From an uncultured Halomonas sp. (GTDB taxonomy: Bacteria > Pseudomonadota > Gammaproteobacteria > Pseudomonadales > Halomonadaceae), in the NCBI RefSeq assembly GCF_947493865.1, contig NZ_CANLTC010000002.1, positions 124,001-188,000 of the forward strand: DNA of 64,000 bases. The letters are read 5' to 3'. Shown here in pieces: positions 28,383 through 36,434 of this stretch. Within the stretch, counting starts at the first letter, position 1. Every line of letters begins with the position of its first letter. Below the pieces are notes generated by a model. That model made no database searches and was not told the DNA's origin. It was given only the letters and a program-made list of their open reading frames with translations. Both the position numbers and the translations under genes were made by a program.

Positions 28383-29348
28383 TCAGTACACAAATGGCGG
28401 CAGGGGGGTTCTTGCCAGCCGTGTCTCAGCCTCTCTTAATGCTGCCTGCAGTTGCTCAAGCTTCTTGTCCTGCTCGACGACCTGGGCCTCCAACTGTTCT
28501 TGTTTGAAGGCCATTTCTCGCTCGGCATCCTGGTAGCGACGTAACTCCCACTTCGCTTCTCGATGATGCGCTTCTTCTTCGATCAGTGCCGTGCGCTGTT
28601 CCTGCAATGATCTTTCCAATCCCTCTACGCGCTTCTCCGCCTGCGCTTGACGCTTGGCGTGCTGCTTTTCCTGTTCCTGACGCTCGCGTCGCGCATCGTC
28701 AAGTAGCGTCATGAGTTTTGCCTCGGCGGTTTCATGGCGCTGTTCCTCCTGGACAAGTCGAGCGTCGTATTGCCGGGTCTGTTCGTCCAAGGCCTGCTTG
28801 TATTGCGCCGCTTCGGTGTCGCTTTTTTCGCGTAGCCGTTCAAGCTGCTCTTCCAGACGAACGATCCTGGTTGCCGTGCTTTCAAGGTCGGCATGGTTTT
28901 TATCAAGCTGCGCCTGAGTTTGAGCCAGGGCCGTGCTTTTTTCATCCAGGCGTGTCTGCAGCACTGCCAGGTGTTCGGCCATGGCGGATTCGCGCTGAGC
29001 GGCATCTTCCGCTTGGCGTTGGGCTATCTGAACGCTGCTTGACGCTTCGCTAATGCGCTGGTCCGCTTCTTCACGGTATTGGGCCAGGCCTTGGCGCGCC
29101 GCTTCCTGAGCCTGGTGCCACAACTCCTGGGTCAATGCTTGCAGCGGTTCGGGCAGATCCTGAGCAGGGGGCTCATCGCGATTTTCCTCGCGCTCGATTT
29201 TCCATTGACGAAGATGCTCGCTGAGGGTGGTGAAGCTGCCGGTGCCCAGTACCTCGCGAATCTTTTGCACTCCCGGCGTTTCACCCCGTTGCAGCAACTG
29301 ATGAATGGCCTTTTGTACGTCTTCATACCGAACGCCGCTACGCGCCAT
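28383..29348 (-). CDS. KfrA-type DNA-binding protein with long coiled coil
   Basis: A 321-residue protein. Residues 1-50 form the KfrA N-terminal helix-turn-helix (VRYEDVQKAIHQLLQRGETP, then KIREVLGTGSFTTLSEHLRQW). Residues about 70-305 are almost wholly coiled coil, rich in Glu, Gln, Arg and Ala with heptad spacing and no proline. It ends TPLPPFVY. KfrA of plasmid R751/RK2 is an autoregulated DNA-binding coiled-coil protein thought to act as a matrix for plasmid stability; chromosomal homologues are poorly studied. ATG 29348 has an AGGAG site. It is divergent from a tyrosine recombinase, with repeat sites in the shared gap. Confidence 0.85.
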   Translation of the reverse strand: MARSGVRYEDVQKAIHQLLQRGETPGVQKIREVLGTGSFTTLSEHLRQWKIEREENRDEPPAQDLPEPLQALTQELWHQAQEAARQGLAQYREEADQRISEASSSVQIAQRQAEDAAQRESAMAEHLAVLQTRLDEKSTALAQTQAQLDKNHADLESTATRIVRLEEQLERLREKSDTEAAQYKQALDEQTRQYDARLVQEEQRHETAEAKLMTLLDDARRERQEQEKQHAKRQAQAEKRVEGLERSLQEQRTALIEEEAHHREAKWELRRYQDAEREMAFKQEQLEAQVVEQDKKLEQLQAALREAETRLARTPLPPFVY

Positions 29349-29522
29349 GGTGCTCTCCTGTTCACGCTGCTCATGAGCAAGCAGTAATGCAAGGTATCTT
29401 AGCGCTATTCATGCTTCATTTAAATAATTACGTAATACATGAAACGTAATATTATTTATCTTAGTGAATAGAAATTCATGATTACACGCCTTATCTTGAA
29501 TAATTGAGACGTAAGATGAACA
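29349..29522. promoter_or_regulatory. AT-rich divergent control region with repeated ACGTAATA motif
   Basis: The gap between the KfrA-type gene and the recombinase gene is clearly AT-rich. Two copies of ACGTAATA sit in direct orientation 14 bases apart (29430-29437, 29444-29451), and TTCATG recurs on both sides. KfrA proteins bind repeats upstream of their own gene, so this is a likely autoregulatory operator. That role is inference. Confidence 0.5.
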
Positions 29523-30749
29523 ATGCGATCATTGAAGTATCGATGGGCGGATGTGCGCAGAATGACGAACGAAGATCGGCAGGGTAGAGGTAATGACGAT
29601 AGTGGCGATAAAAAGGTTGTAGCGGTTGAACCGAAAAACCCGGCACTGCTGTATCAAGCGAGGCCAGCCGCCGCTTCAGTACATATCACTGCCAATAGCG
29701 ATGCCCAAGCCGTCAGGCAATGGCTTGACGAATACACTGCTAGCGCGCAGACGTTTCGTGCTTATCGCAAGGAGGCGGAGCGCCTGCTGCTGTGGCTGGA
29801 GGCGCAGCAGTTGAGTCTTGCGGACGTGGATCGTCGACGACTCGATGAGTTCGAACATTTTCTGGCGGATCCGCAACCCGCCGAGCAATGGGTGGGGCCG
29901 CCACGACCGCGCGCTCACCCCGGGTGGCGCCCTTTTCGTCGACCGCTGACCGCCGCAAGCCGTCGCCAGAGCCTGGTCATTCTGCAGGGGCTTTTCAGCT
30001 GGCTGGTGGAAGCAGGCTGGGTAGCCCACAATCCGTTTCGCTTGATGCGGGACAAGCGCCGGCGGCTGGACAATCGACAGGAAGAGATCGAGCGCTATCT
30101 GGAGCGGCCGCTGTGGGATTGGCTATGGCGGTGGTTGAATCGACCGCTAGAGGCCGAGGTGAGTTCACGAACGCGCTTCTTATGGCAGCGTCGACGGCTG
30201 ATCTTTGGCTTCGCCTATCTTCTGGCGCCCCGCATCAGCGAAATGGCATCGGCCCGCATGGGCGATTTCTTTTGCAGGGAAGGGCGCTGGTGGTGGCGGG
30301 TCGTCGGTAAGGGCGACAAGCTTGCAAGCATTCCGGTACCTACGGATATGCTTACATTGCTTGGAGAGTGGCGCCAGCACCTGGGGTTGACGGCGTTACC
30401 TGAAGCGGATGAGACGGGGGCGGTACTAAGAGGCCTCGATGGTATGCGCAGCTTGGGCGACAATCAGCTTTATCGGTTGATCAAGACGAGTTTTAAAGAG
30501 GCTGCGCAGGAGATTGAGGTAGATGAGGGCGGCGGCGTCTTTGCGCGAACGCTACGAAAGGCCACGCCGCATTGGCTTCGCCACACGGCCATCACCCACC
30601 AGGCCCAATCGGGTGTCGAGCTGCGCTATCTCGCCAAGACGGCCCGTCATTCTCGGCTGGACACCACTGCGCGCTATCTACACACCGAAGCGGATGAATG
30701 GCAGCGTCAGCTTGCGGCTCATCAACTTAAAACCACAGGTCCTGAGTAA
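29523..30749 (+). CDS. Tyrosine site-specific recombinase (phage integrase family)
   Basis: A 408-residue tyrosine recombinase. Residues about 60-150 form a SAM-like core-binding domain (AVRQWLDEYTASAQTFRAYR), and residues about 195-390 the catalytic domain: Arg in YLLAPRISEMASARM, Lys in VVGKGDKL, the HxxR box HWLRHTAITH, His in AKTARHSRLDTTARY and the nucleophile Tyr in TARYLH. The start is uncertain: ATG 29523 has a poor ribosome site and an ATG 39 bases on (MTNEDRQGRG) is possible. No prophage, transposition or attachment genes are nearby; its partner appears to be the divergent KfrA-type gene. Its natural target is unknown. Confidence 0.87.
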   Translation: MRSLKYRWADVRRMTNEDRQGRGNDDSGDKKVVAVEPKNPALLYQARPAAASVHITANSDAQAVRQWLDEYTASAQTFRAYRKEAERLLLWLEAQQLSLADVDRRRLDEFEHFLADPQPAEQWVGPPRPRAHPGWRPFRRPLTAASRRQSLVILQGLFSWLVEAGWVAHNPFRLMRDKRRRLDNRQEEIERYLERPLWDWLWRWLNRPLEAEVSSRTRFLWQRRRLIFGFAYLLAPRISEMASARMGDFFCREGRWWWRVVGKGDKLASIPVPTDMLTLLGEWRQHLGLTALPEADETGAVLRGLDGMRSLGDNQLYRLIKTSFKEAAQEIEVDEGGGVFARTLRKATPHWLRHTAITHQAQSGVELRYLAKTARHSRLDTTARYLHTEADEWQRQLAAHQLKTTGPE

Positions 30750-30781
30750 AGCTCAGGATGAGAAAGAGACTTCCATAAAAA

Positions 30782-30812
30782 ACAATCAGCGGGGTGGGGC
30801 CCCGCTGATTGT
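30782..30812. terminator. Bidirectional terminator between recombinase and repeat-protein gene
   Basis: A 13-bp perfect stem (ACAATCAGCGGGG / CCCCGCTGATTGT) with loop TGGGG, flanked by A-rich sequence on the left and TCACTCT on the right. It lies between convergent genes. Confidence 0.85.
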
Positions 30813-30858
30813 CACTCTATCTCGATCTGTATTTCTATCGGTTGCTGTTGCTTGCTAC

Positions 30859-31683
30859 TTACTGAGCGAACTTATTGATAGGCACGTCCAGTGCGATAGG
30901 CTGATATTCGCTATCGTCGTAGGTTTCAGCGCTCTCGATCTCTTCCATGCTCTTGTTTACCTTTAGCTGACCCTGCTCGAGCTGTAACTCATCGAGTGGC
31001 AACACGACTTCATCATTCGTGCCCTTTACGCCGAGAACGGCAAAGAGCTTCTTGCTTTCCTGATCGACGACGAGTTCCTTGATCTGACCAGCCTCGTTGT
31101 CTTTGGAAGTCATCAGTGTGCGATCGACAACCTGTTCGCCTTTCATCTCCATCAACGACTTCTGGGATTGTCCTTGCGACTGTCCCTGTTGGCCCTCGCG
31201 CTGAATAGTGACCTTGGCTTCTTCCTGTTCATAGGAAACCTCGGGCTGGCCTTCGCTTCTGTTCAGGTTGACCTGGGGGGCGTCTGCTTTTTGCAACTGA
31301 ACCTGAGGTTGAGCCTGCTCGACATCGACATCCGGATTGGACTCGACGGACACGTCCGGCTTAGGCTGCCGGATACTGATCTTGGGATCAGGCATGTCTA
31401 CCTTGACGTTGGCATCCGGCTGAGTAACCTCGATACGGGGTTCAGGAATCCTGATGGTGACTTCGGGTGCTGGCTGGAACACCTTGATTTTCGGCTGCGG
31501 CTGATCGACTGTCACGGTCGGACGCGGTTGCTCGACATTGACGACCGGTTTGGCCTGATCGATTGTAATATCGAGATTGGCTTCCCGGGATTCTGATTCT
31601 TGTGCGAATGCGGAGCCACTTGCTATCGCGAGTGCCAGAGTACTAATTGCAAAAACCTGGGGGAGGGTGTTCAGTAATTTCAT
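30859..31683 (-). CDS. Secreted protein with 9-residue beta repeats and a PRC-barrel-like domain
   Basis: A 274-residue exported protein. A signal peptide ends ASGSAFA-QES. Residues about 36-165 consist of about a dozen short repeats of pattern x-V-x-V-x-Q-P-x-P (for example VVNVEQPRP, TVTVDQPQP, KIKVFQPAP, KISIRQPKP). A Gln/Gly-rich linker (GQQGQSQGQSQ) leads to a PRC-barrel-like domain (about residues 185-245: DRTLMTSKDNEAGQIKELVV, KLFAVLGV, DEVVLPLDEL). PRC barrels usually mediate protein or RNA contacts; in secreted proteins their role is unknown. It lies downstream of a small lipoprotein gene on the same strand, 77 bp apart, probably one transcript. Confidence 0.75.
   Translation of the reverse strand: MKLLNTLPQVFAISTLALAIASGSAFAQESESREANLDITIDQAKPVVNVEQPRPTVTVDQPQPKIKVFQPAPEVTIRIPEPRIEVTQPDANVKVDMPDPKISIRQPKPDVSVESNPDVDVEQAQPQVQLQKADAPQVNLNRSEGQPEVSYEQEEAKVTIQREGQQGQSQGQSQKSLMEMKGEQVVDRTLMTSKDNEAGQIKELVVDQESKKLFAVLGVKGTNDEVVLPLDELQLEQGQLKVNKSMEEIESAETYDDSEYQPIALDVPINKFAQ
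31190..31580 (-). repeat. Coding region of ~12 nine-residue repeats
   Basis: Within the gene above, the translation repeats every nine residues with alternating Val/Ile and a Gln-Pro-x-Pro turn. The DNA copies have diverged, so the repeat is old and kept at protein level. A regular alternation of short strand and proline turn could build an extended rod or a beta-solenoid. Confidence 0.7.
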
Positions 31684-31760
31684 AGTAATTCCTTCCTTGA
31701 ATTATGATTGCTTACTGGATTCTAGTAATTTTAATTTTAGTCTTGCTGATAAACTAATAC

Positions 31761-32111
31761 TCAGTTTTCTGAATTTAGCTCTTCTGGCGTTACGCGCTTT
31801 TTCTCGCCCTTTGGAGATTCACTGGATTTTTCGCTATCTTCCTGGCTGGCGGAAATCTCTGAACCTCCAGTTTGCTCGTTGGGTTCTTGATCCGGCTCGA
31901 GACGCTCTTCCTGCTCGTTCTGCGTGGAAGTAGAAGATGACTGCTCTGAGGTGCTTGAAGCGTCGGTATCAAAACTTTCATCCTCTGATTCACAGGCTGA
32001 GAGACTGATTACACCCAATAGAACCACGCTGGCTAAGAGCGCATTCTTGGCACCGGGTTTACGCAAGCGAGATTGAGGAGCGGGGAATGGTTTATTGCTT
32101 GAGTGGCGCAT
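31761..32111 (-). CDS. Small acidic, Ser/Glu-rich lipoprotein
   Basis: A 116-residue protein with an N-terminal basic segment, one hydrophobic stretch (ALLASVVLLGVISLSAC) ending in a lipobox-like LSAC, then a low-complexity mature part dominated by Ser, Glu, Asp, Gln and Thr. ATG 32111 is preferred because AAGGA lies at suitable distance; an in-frame start 30 codons upstream is less likely. I recognise no domain. The composition fits a disordered surface or periplasmic tether in a halophile. It precedes the repeat/PRC-barrel gene and probably shares its transcript. Confidence 0.65.
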   Translation of the reverse strand: MRHSSNKPFPAPQSRLRKPGAKNALLASVVLLGVISLSACESEDESFDTDASSTSEQSSSTSTQNEQEERLEPDQEPNEQTGGSEISASQEDSEKSSESPKGEKKRVTPEELNSEN

Positions 32112-32444
32112 AGGCAAAATCCTTTTAGGTGGCTCATTTCTATGAGCAACGACTTCGTCCATATTCTTGATTACTTTTAATATGGTGGCCAGAAACAACA
32201 ATATCCGTGTCGAAACTCATAGGCACTTGAATGAAGCTAGTGGAATAGATCGAACAGGTCAAAACAAAAATTTATTTTTAACCTGAGTTATTATAAGGCG
32301 GTAGCCAAGTCTAGTTCATCCATCATCTAGCTAGCACGCTAAATAAATTGACGTTAAAAACTGAAATTGTTGGCTTGTAGCAGGCGGCTGCTCTACTGTT
32401 TCGTTATACTGACGTGTCGTTGAAAATCAGTCAGGAGAAGCATC
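32112..32444. other. Divergent intergenic region, lipoprotein gene / sufE
   Basis: AT-rich, about 330 bp, no reading frame I trust. A TATACT (32404-32409) about 36 bases before the sufE start could be a -10 box. A CTAGCTAG palindrome lies near 32328. Otherwise I see nothing. Confidence 0.4.
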
Positions 32445-32867
32445 GTGAGCATTCAGGAGGCTCAAACCGAGCTGATCGAGGAATTCGAGTTATTCGATAA
32501 CTGGATGGATCGTTATCAGTACATCATCGATATGGGTAAGCAGCTACCGGCTTTTCCCGAGGATTTGAAGACGCCAGAGACGAAGATCGATGGCTGCCAG
32601 TCCAATGTCTGGATTCACCATGAGCGCCAGGGCTCGGCACTTCATTTCGAGGCCACGTCGGATGCCGCCATCGTTTCCGGGCTGATTGCAGTATTGATGC
32701 GCATTTATAATGATCGCACGCCAAACGAAATTGCCGAGACCACGCCACGCTTTCTGGAAGAGCTGGGGCTCGACAAGCATCTCTCGCCTACGCGTGCCAA
32801 TGGGTTACATGCCATGCTGACGCGCATTTACGCGGTGGCGGAGCAGGAGAAGGATACTGCCGGGTAG
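32445..32867 (+). CDS. sufE: SufE family sulfur-acceptor protein
   Basis: A 140-residue protein that accepts persulfide sulfur from a cysteine desulfurase (SufS or CsdA) for Fe-S cluster assembly. The acceptor Cys is in TKIDGCQSNVWIHHE (residue 51), and the family core continues SDAAIVSGLIAVLMRIYNDR and PNEIAETTPRFLEELGLDKH. It starts with GTG behind AGGAGAAG. No sufS or csdA lies nearby, so it could be either SufE or CsdE. MITE copy 3 begins seven bases after the stop codon. Confidence 0.93.
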   Translation: MSIQEAQTELIEEFELFDNWMDRYQYIIDMGKQLPAFPEDLKTPETKIDGCQSNVWIHHERQGSALHFEATSDAAIVSGLIAVLMRIYNDRTPNEIAETTPRFLEELGLDKHLSPTRANGLHAMLTRIYAVAEQEKDTAG

Positions 32868-32873
32868 TAGCTA

Positions 32874-33138
32874 GGGCCTGTTGACGTTTCATCGCGAACC
32901 GCGTTGCTGCATCAAAAAGTGTCAGTCAAGGCGTGAAGCGCAGGGAAAGGTTATTCCCTTTTCACGTTTCGCAACGCAGAATGGCGCTTTTTGCTGCGCA
33001 ACCCGAAGGGCTGGGCCAGTTTTTATCCGCTGCTGCGTTAGTCGTCGTTCATTTGGAATAACCAAATTTCTCTCCTCCTGCCTTGCCCCGAATAAAAACT
33101 GGCGCCAGCGCGGCCGTGAATGAAACGTCAACAGGCCC
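32874..33138. repeat. MITE-like element, copy 3
   Basis: A 265-bp element with perfect 19-bp terminal inverted repeats, flanked by TA (32872-32873, 33139-33140). It has the same orientation as copy 2 and differs from it at only a handful of positions. It fills the gap between the convergent sufE and yidD genes without breaking either. Confidence 0.92.
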
Positions 33139-33146
33139 TAGAGAAA

Positions 33147-33485
33147 TCAGCGAGGTTGATTGCCGGAGGATTTGGCGGATTGATCGTCAGACGCAGAGTG
33201 TTGGCAGTCGGTAGAAGGGTAAAGAGAGCGAGCATGAGTGGGCGGCACTGGATCGATACCGCCGGCATACCAGGGATGACATTTCAGGATGCGCTTGAGG
33301 GCCAACCAGCCGCCTTTGAAGGGACCGTGCCGCTGCAAGGCTTCGATGGCGTAGTGGGAGCAGGTGGGCCAGAAGCGACAGCGTGGGCCTAGCAGGGGGC
33401 TGATGCCGTACTGATATAGGCGAATAACGCCGATCAATAGGGCAGATAGGCCTCGACGCAGAGGTTGTTTAATCCTTGTTGCCAT
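33147..33485 (-). CDS. yidD: Membrane protein insertion efficiency factor YidD
   Basis: A 112-residue amphipathic protein that helps YidC insert membrane proteins. The family block is plain: [60 protein letters not shown]. Three conserved cysteines (RCRFWPTC and KCHPW) are present. Usually yidD lies in rpmH-rnpA-yidD-yidC; here it is detached and follows hisI with a 17-bp overlap. The last ~25 residues (Ser/Asp/Gln-rich) are unconserved, and the stop lies eight bases from MITE copy 3. ATG 33485 has a weak ribosome site, in keeping with coupling to hisI. Confidence 0.92.
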   Translation of the reverse strand: MATRIKQPLRRGLSALLIGVIRLYQYGISPLLGPRCRFWPTCSHYAIEALQRHGPFKGGWLALKRILKCHPWYAGGIDPVPPTHARSLYPSTDCQHSASDDQSAKSSGNQPR

Positions 33486-33912
33486 AGAGGGCACTCGGAT
33501 CGATGAGAGGTTTGGTATCCACTTGGCCATGCTCGTCGTCAAGCGCGATATAAAAGCAGCTTCGCCTGCCAGTATGGCAGGCAGGACCGGTTTGTTCGAC
33601 ACTGAGCAATAAAGTATCGCCATCGCAGTCGAGATGAGCCGCTTTCAGGTGCTGCTCCTGACCGGAAGATTCCCCCTTGCGCCAAAGCTTGCCACGAGAA
33701 CGGGACCAGTAGCAGACACGGCCGGTATGCAGCGTCTCTTCCAGCGCTTGCCGATTCATCCAGGCCAGCATCAGAACTTCGCCGCTATCGTGCTGCTGGG
33801 CGATGGCGGGTATCAAGCCGTCTGCATTCCAGCGAGCCGCGTCAAGAAGCGATGATAGTGGATGTTGAGTATCCGGCTCTGCCGCTTCAAGTCGCTTGAA
33901 CAGATCGCTCAT
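33469..33912 (-). CDS. hisI: Phosphoribosyl-AMP cyclohydrolase
   Basis: A 147-residue enzyme of histidine synthesis opening the adenine ring of phosphoribosyl-AMP. Motifs: [20 protein letters not shown] at the N-terminus, [33 protein letters not shown], the metal-binding DCDGDTLLL, and [15 protein letters not shown] with zinc cysteines. There is no fused HisE domain, so phosphoribosyl-ATP pyrophosphatase must lie elsewhere. ATG 33912 with a GGGGGAAAG site gives the expected N-terminus. It is not linked to other his genes here. Confidence 0.95.
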   Translation of the reverse strand: MSDLFKRLEAAEPDTQHPLSSLLDAARWNADGLIPAIAQQHDSGEVLMLAWMNRQALEETLHTGRVCYWSRSRGKLWRKGESSGQEQHLKAAHLDCDGDTLLLSVEQTGPACHTGRRSCFYIALDDEHGQVDTKPLIDPSALYGNKD

Positions 33913-33943
33913 CTTTCCCCCACATTTGTCCACGTTTGATGAT

Positions 33944-34915
33944 TCAGGAGGCAAGTGCCGCCTCATGAAGTTCCCCGCGTCGAGCAAAATGCAGCTGTGA
34001 GAAGGCAACTCTGGCATCTGCATCGACGCCTTCCGGCTGCCGCTCGACAAGGTCGAGTCGCGAACGAAGCCCTTCACCATTGGCCATCTGAATGGCGAGC
34101 CCGGGGCGCGCATTGAGTTCAAGTAGCATGGGACCATGAACCTTGTCGAGCACCATGTCGGTGCCCAGATAACCTAGCCCTGTCATTTCATAACAGCTGG
34201 CTGCGAGGTTCAGCAGCGTATCCCAGTGAGGCACCCTCAGGCTGGCCAGTTCATGGCCTGTATCCGGATGATCCAGCCGGGTACGATCGAACTGGACACC
34301 GCGCACGGCAGTGCCGCTGGCGATGTCGATACCGACGCCGACGGCGCCCTGGTGCAGGTTGGCCTTGCCGTCCGAAGCGGCAGTGGACAAGCGCATCATC
34401 GCCATGACCGGATAACCCTTGAACACGATCACGCGAATATCGGGTACGCCTTCATAGGTGTATTCCGCCAACGATTCGTCGAAAGCAATCAGTGCCTCCA
34501 CCACCGCCACATCCGGCGACCCACCCAGAGAATAGAGTCCCGAGAGGATGTTGGACACATGACGCTCGAGATCCTCGCGATGCAAACGGTGGCCACTTGG
34601 CTTGATATAGCCTTCCGCGTCCTGATGCTCCACCACCAGGATACCCTTGCCACCACTCCCCTTGGCGGGCTTGATGACGAAGCCAAGATGCCCCTCGACC
34701 ATCTTGGCGACGTGCTTGACGCTGAACTGGTTGCTGATGGTGCCAATCAAATCCGGGGTGGTGACACCGAAACGCTTGGCCAGCAGTTTCGTCTGCAGCT
34801 TGTCGTCCACCAGGGGATAAAGGCGACGATCGTTGTAACGGCCGATATAACGAATGTTGCGCCGGTTCATGCCGATGATGCCTTTTGTTCTCAGCTGGGA
34901 TGGGGTCGCCCACAT
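33944..34915 (-). CDS. ATP-grasp alpha-L-glutamate ligase-like protein
   Basis: A 323-residue ATP-grasp ligase of the RimK-related type. ATP-binding segments are visible: [20 protein letters not shown] (phosphate loop), [33 protein letters not shown] and the metal-binding [20 protein letters not shown]. Such enzymes join an amino acid, often glutamate, to a carboxylate or peptide end. It is the last gene of a tight three-gene operon with an inactive transglutaminase membrane protein (3 bp upstream) and a retropepsin-like protein. A GGAGG site precedes ATG. Ligase substrate and product are unknown. Confidence 0.87.
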   Translation of the reverse strand: MWATPSQLRTKGIIGMNRRNIRYIGRYNDRRLYPLVDDKLQTKLLAKRFGVTTPDLIGTISNQFSVKHVAKMVEGHLGFVIKPAKGSGGKGILVVEHQDAEGYIKPSGHRLHREDLERHVSNILSGLYSLGGSPDVAVVEALIAFDESLAEYTYEGVPDIRVIVFKGYPVMAMMRLSTAASDGKANLHQGAVGVGIDIASGTAVRGVQFDRTRLDHPDTGHELASLRVPHWDTLLNLAASCYEMTGLGYLGTDMVLDKVHGPMLLELNARPGLAIQMANGEGLRSRLDLVERQPEGVDADARVAFSQLHFARRGELHEAALAS

Positions 34916-34918
34916 GGC

Positions 34919-36427
34919 TCAATCCTCCGTGATCGGCTTGAAGCGGCGCAGTTCCAGCAACCGGTAGCCGGTGTAGTTGCCCAGCAGCAGAATGAATGCC
35001 ATCAAGATCAGCTGTACGCCAAGGAAGTTGAAGGTGATGTGACGTATCCAGGGATTGTTCATGGCCAGATAGGCAAGTACCGCCGTGAGTAAGCTACCGC
35101 CCCCTTGGATCAGGACCTCCTTGGGACCTTCCTCTTCCCAGAGAATCGACATGCGCTCGATGGTCCAGCTAAGGATGATCATCGGGAAAAAGGTAATTGT
35201 AAGACCGGCGTTCAGCCCCATGCGATAGGCCATGACAGAGAAGATCGAGATGATGGCGATGACCGTAATGATCACCGCCGATACTCGTGCCACCAATAGC
35301 AGGTTGAGATGTGAAAGATAACTGCGGATCACAAGGCCTACAGCCACCACGAGCAGGAACCCTACAAGCCCGGTGAAGAGTGTTGTCTGTATGAAAGCGA
35401 GCGCTATCAGTACAGGCATAAAGGTACCGGAGGTCTTGATACCGATCAGAACGCGAAGTAATACAACCACGAGCGCGCCGATCGGAATCAATAGTATGGT
35501 CCTGAATAGCGACTGTTCCTCAAGCGGAAGACTATGGATCGAGAAGTTGAGCAAGGTGTCATTGGCCAGTTGATTGCGCACTGCCACGGATGCCGGCTCA
35601 TTGTGCTGCAGCATGGAGAAGGTGACCTTCGAATCGCGCCCACCTTGCACCTCGAGGGCGGCCTGATCGCCCGTCTCCCAGAGCAGTAGATTATCAGGGC
35701 GGCCCTGCTCGCCGCTGGTGGGGTTGATGATGACCCAGTCACCATCCGCATTGAAGACCTGTATCCAGGTCGTCAGGCTTTGTCGGCGACGCCCGTCTTC
35801 AAGCAACAAGCCATGGACCTTTCGAGCTGAAACACCAGCCTGATTGAGCAACTTTACCAGCAGCGTGGGGCGATCGAACTGGGTCAACAGAAGGCGGGCG
35901 TTTTCATCCTGGCGATCGCCACTGAAAGCGCGCACCAACTCCCGAGAGAAGGTGAAGGCATCGGAGGAGCGCCGATAAGCCTGATCGATGACCTCTTGCG
36001 CTGCCGTATCGTAGGGGCGTGCCCAGGATACATCCTGATCCGGCGGCGGGGCCTCGACCCGAGGCCGAGGAGCATTGGGAGCGACCAACAGCTGAACCGA
36101 ATAATAGAGCTGCTGGCTACCTCTGGCCTCTCGTGTGGCCCACTGTGCCCGGCGTCCCTTGTCATCATCCAGAAAGGAGAGTCCGAAGCCCGAAGAGCCT
36201 GTATTCTCCGTCAGAATGCGAAATCCTTCCTGATTGGTGGGTAGTGCCAGATTCACTTTGGCAGAGCCATCTTCAGCAATGAAGTTGACCTGCGCTTCGA
36301 CTTCCCAGACCTGGCGCTGTTCGCCGGGTACCCACGGCACCTCAAAAGCAACATGACGATAAACGGTCACCGCAATGCCGGCTACCAACAAGACACCGAC
36401 CAGAAGATAAAAGGGGACACGAGACAT
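34919..36427 (-). CDS. Inactive transglutaminase-like domain fused to ~7 transmembrane helices
   Basis: A 502-residue membrane protein. An N-terminal anchor helix (residues 5-25) is followed by a large extracytoplasmic region (about 30-310) with a transglutaminase-like fold (PTLLVKLLNQAGVSARKVHG, TWIQVFNADGDWVIINPTSG) in which no catalytic Cys is evident. About seven helices make up the C-terminal half (from SLFRTILLIPIGALVVVLLR). This matches the family described as inactive transglutaminase fused to seven transmembrane helices. It lies between the protease-like and ligase genes with gaps of 7 and 3 bp. It may bind a peptide or cell-wall ligand rather than cut it; that is inference. Confidence 0.87.
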   Translation of the reverse strand: MSRVPFYLLVGVLLVAGIAVTVYRHVAFEVPWVPGEQRQVWEVEAQVNFIAEDGSAKVNLALPTNQEGFRILTENTGSSGFGLSFLDDDKGRRAQWATREARGSQQLYYSVQLLVAPNAPRPRVEAPPPDQDVSWARPYDTAAQEVIDQAYRRSSDAFTFSRELVRAFSGDRQDENARLLLTQFDRPTLLVKLLNQAGVSARKVHGLLLEDGRRRQSLTTWIQVFNADGDWVIINPTSGEQGRPDNLLLWETGDQAALEVQGGRDSKVTFSMLQHNEPASVAVRNQLANDTLLNFSIHSLPLEEQSLFRTILLIPIGALVVVLLRVLIGIKTSGTFMPVLIALAFIQTTLFTGLVGFLLVVAVGLVIRSYLSHLNLLLVARVSAVIITVIAIISIFSVMAYRMGLNAGLTITFFPMIILSWTIERMSILWEEEGPKEVLIQGGGSLLTAVLAYLAMNNPWIRHITFNFLGVQLILMAFILLLGNYTGYRLLELRRFKPITED

Positions 36428-36434
36428 AAAAGCG

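Noticed and set aside
29400..30860. Integrative element or prophage around the tyrosine recombinase
   Set aside because: No tRNA gene, attachment repeats, excisionase, relaxase or phage structural genes are visible; flanking genes are ordinary chromosomal ones.
32874..33138. Small structured RNA gene in the repeat element
   Set aside because: The terminal inverted repeats, TA flanks and multiple scattered copies in both orientations fit a mobile element better than an RNA gene.
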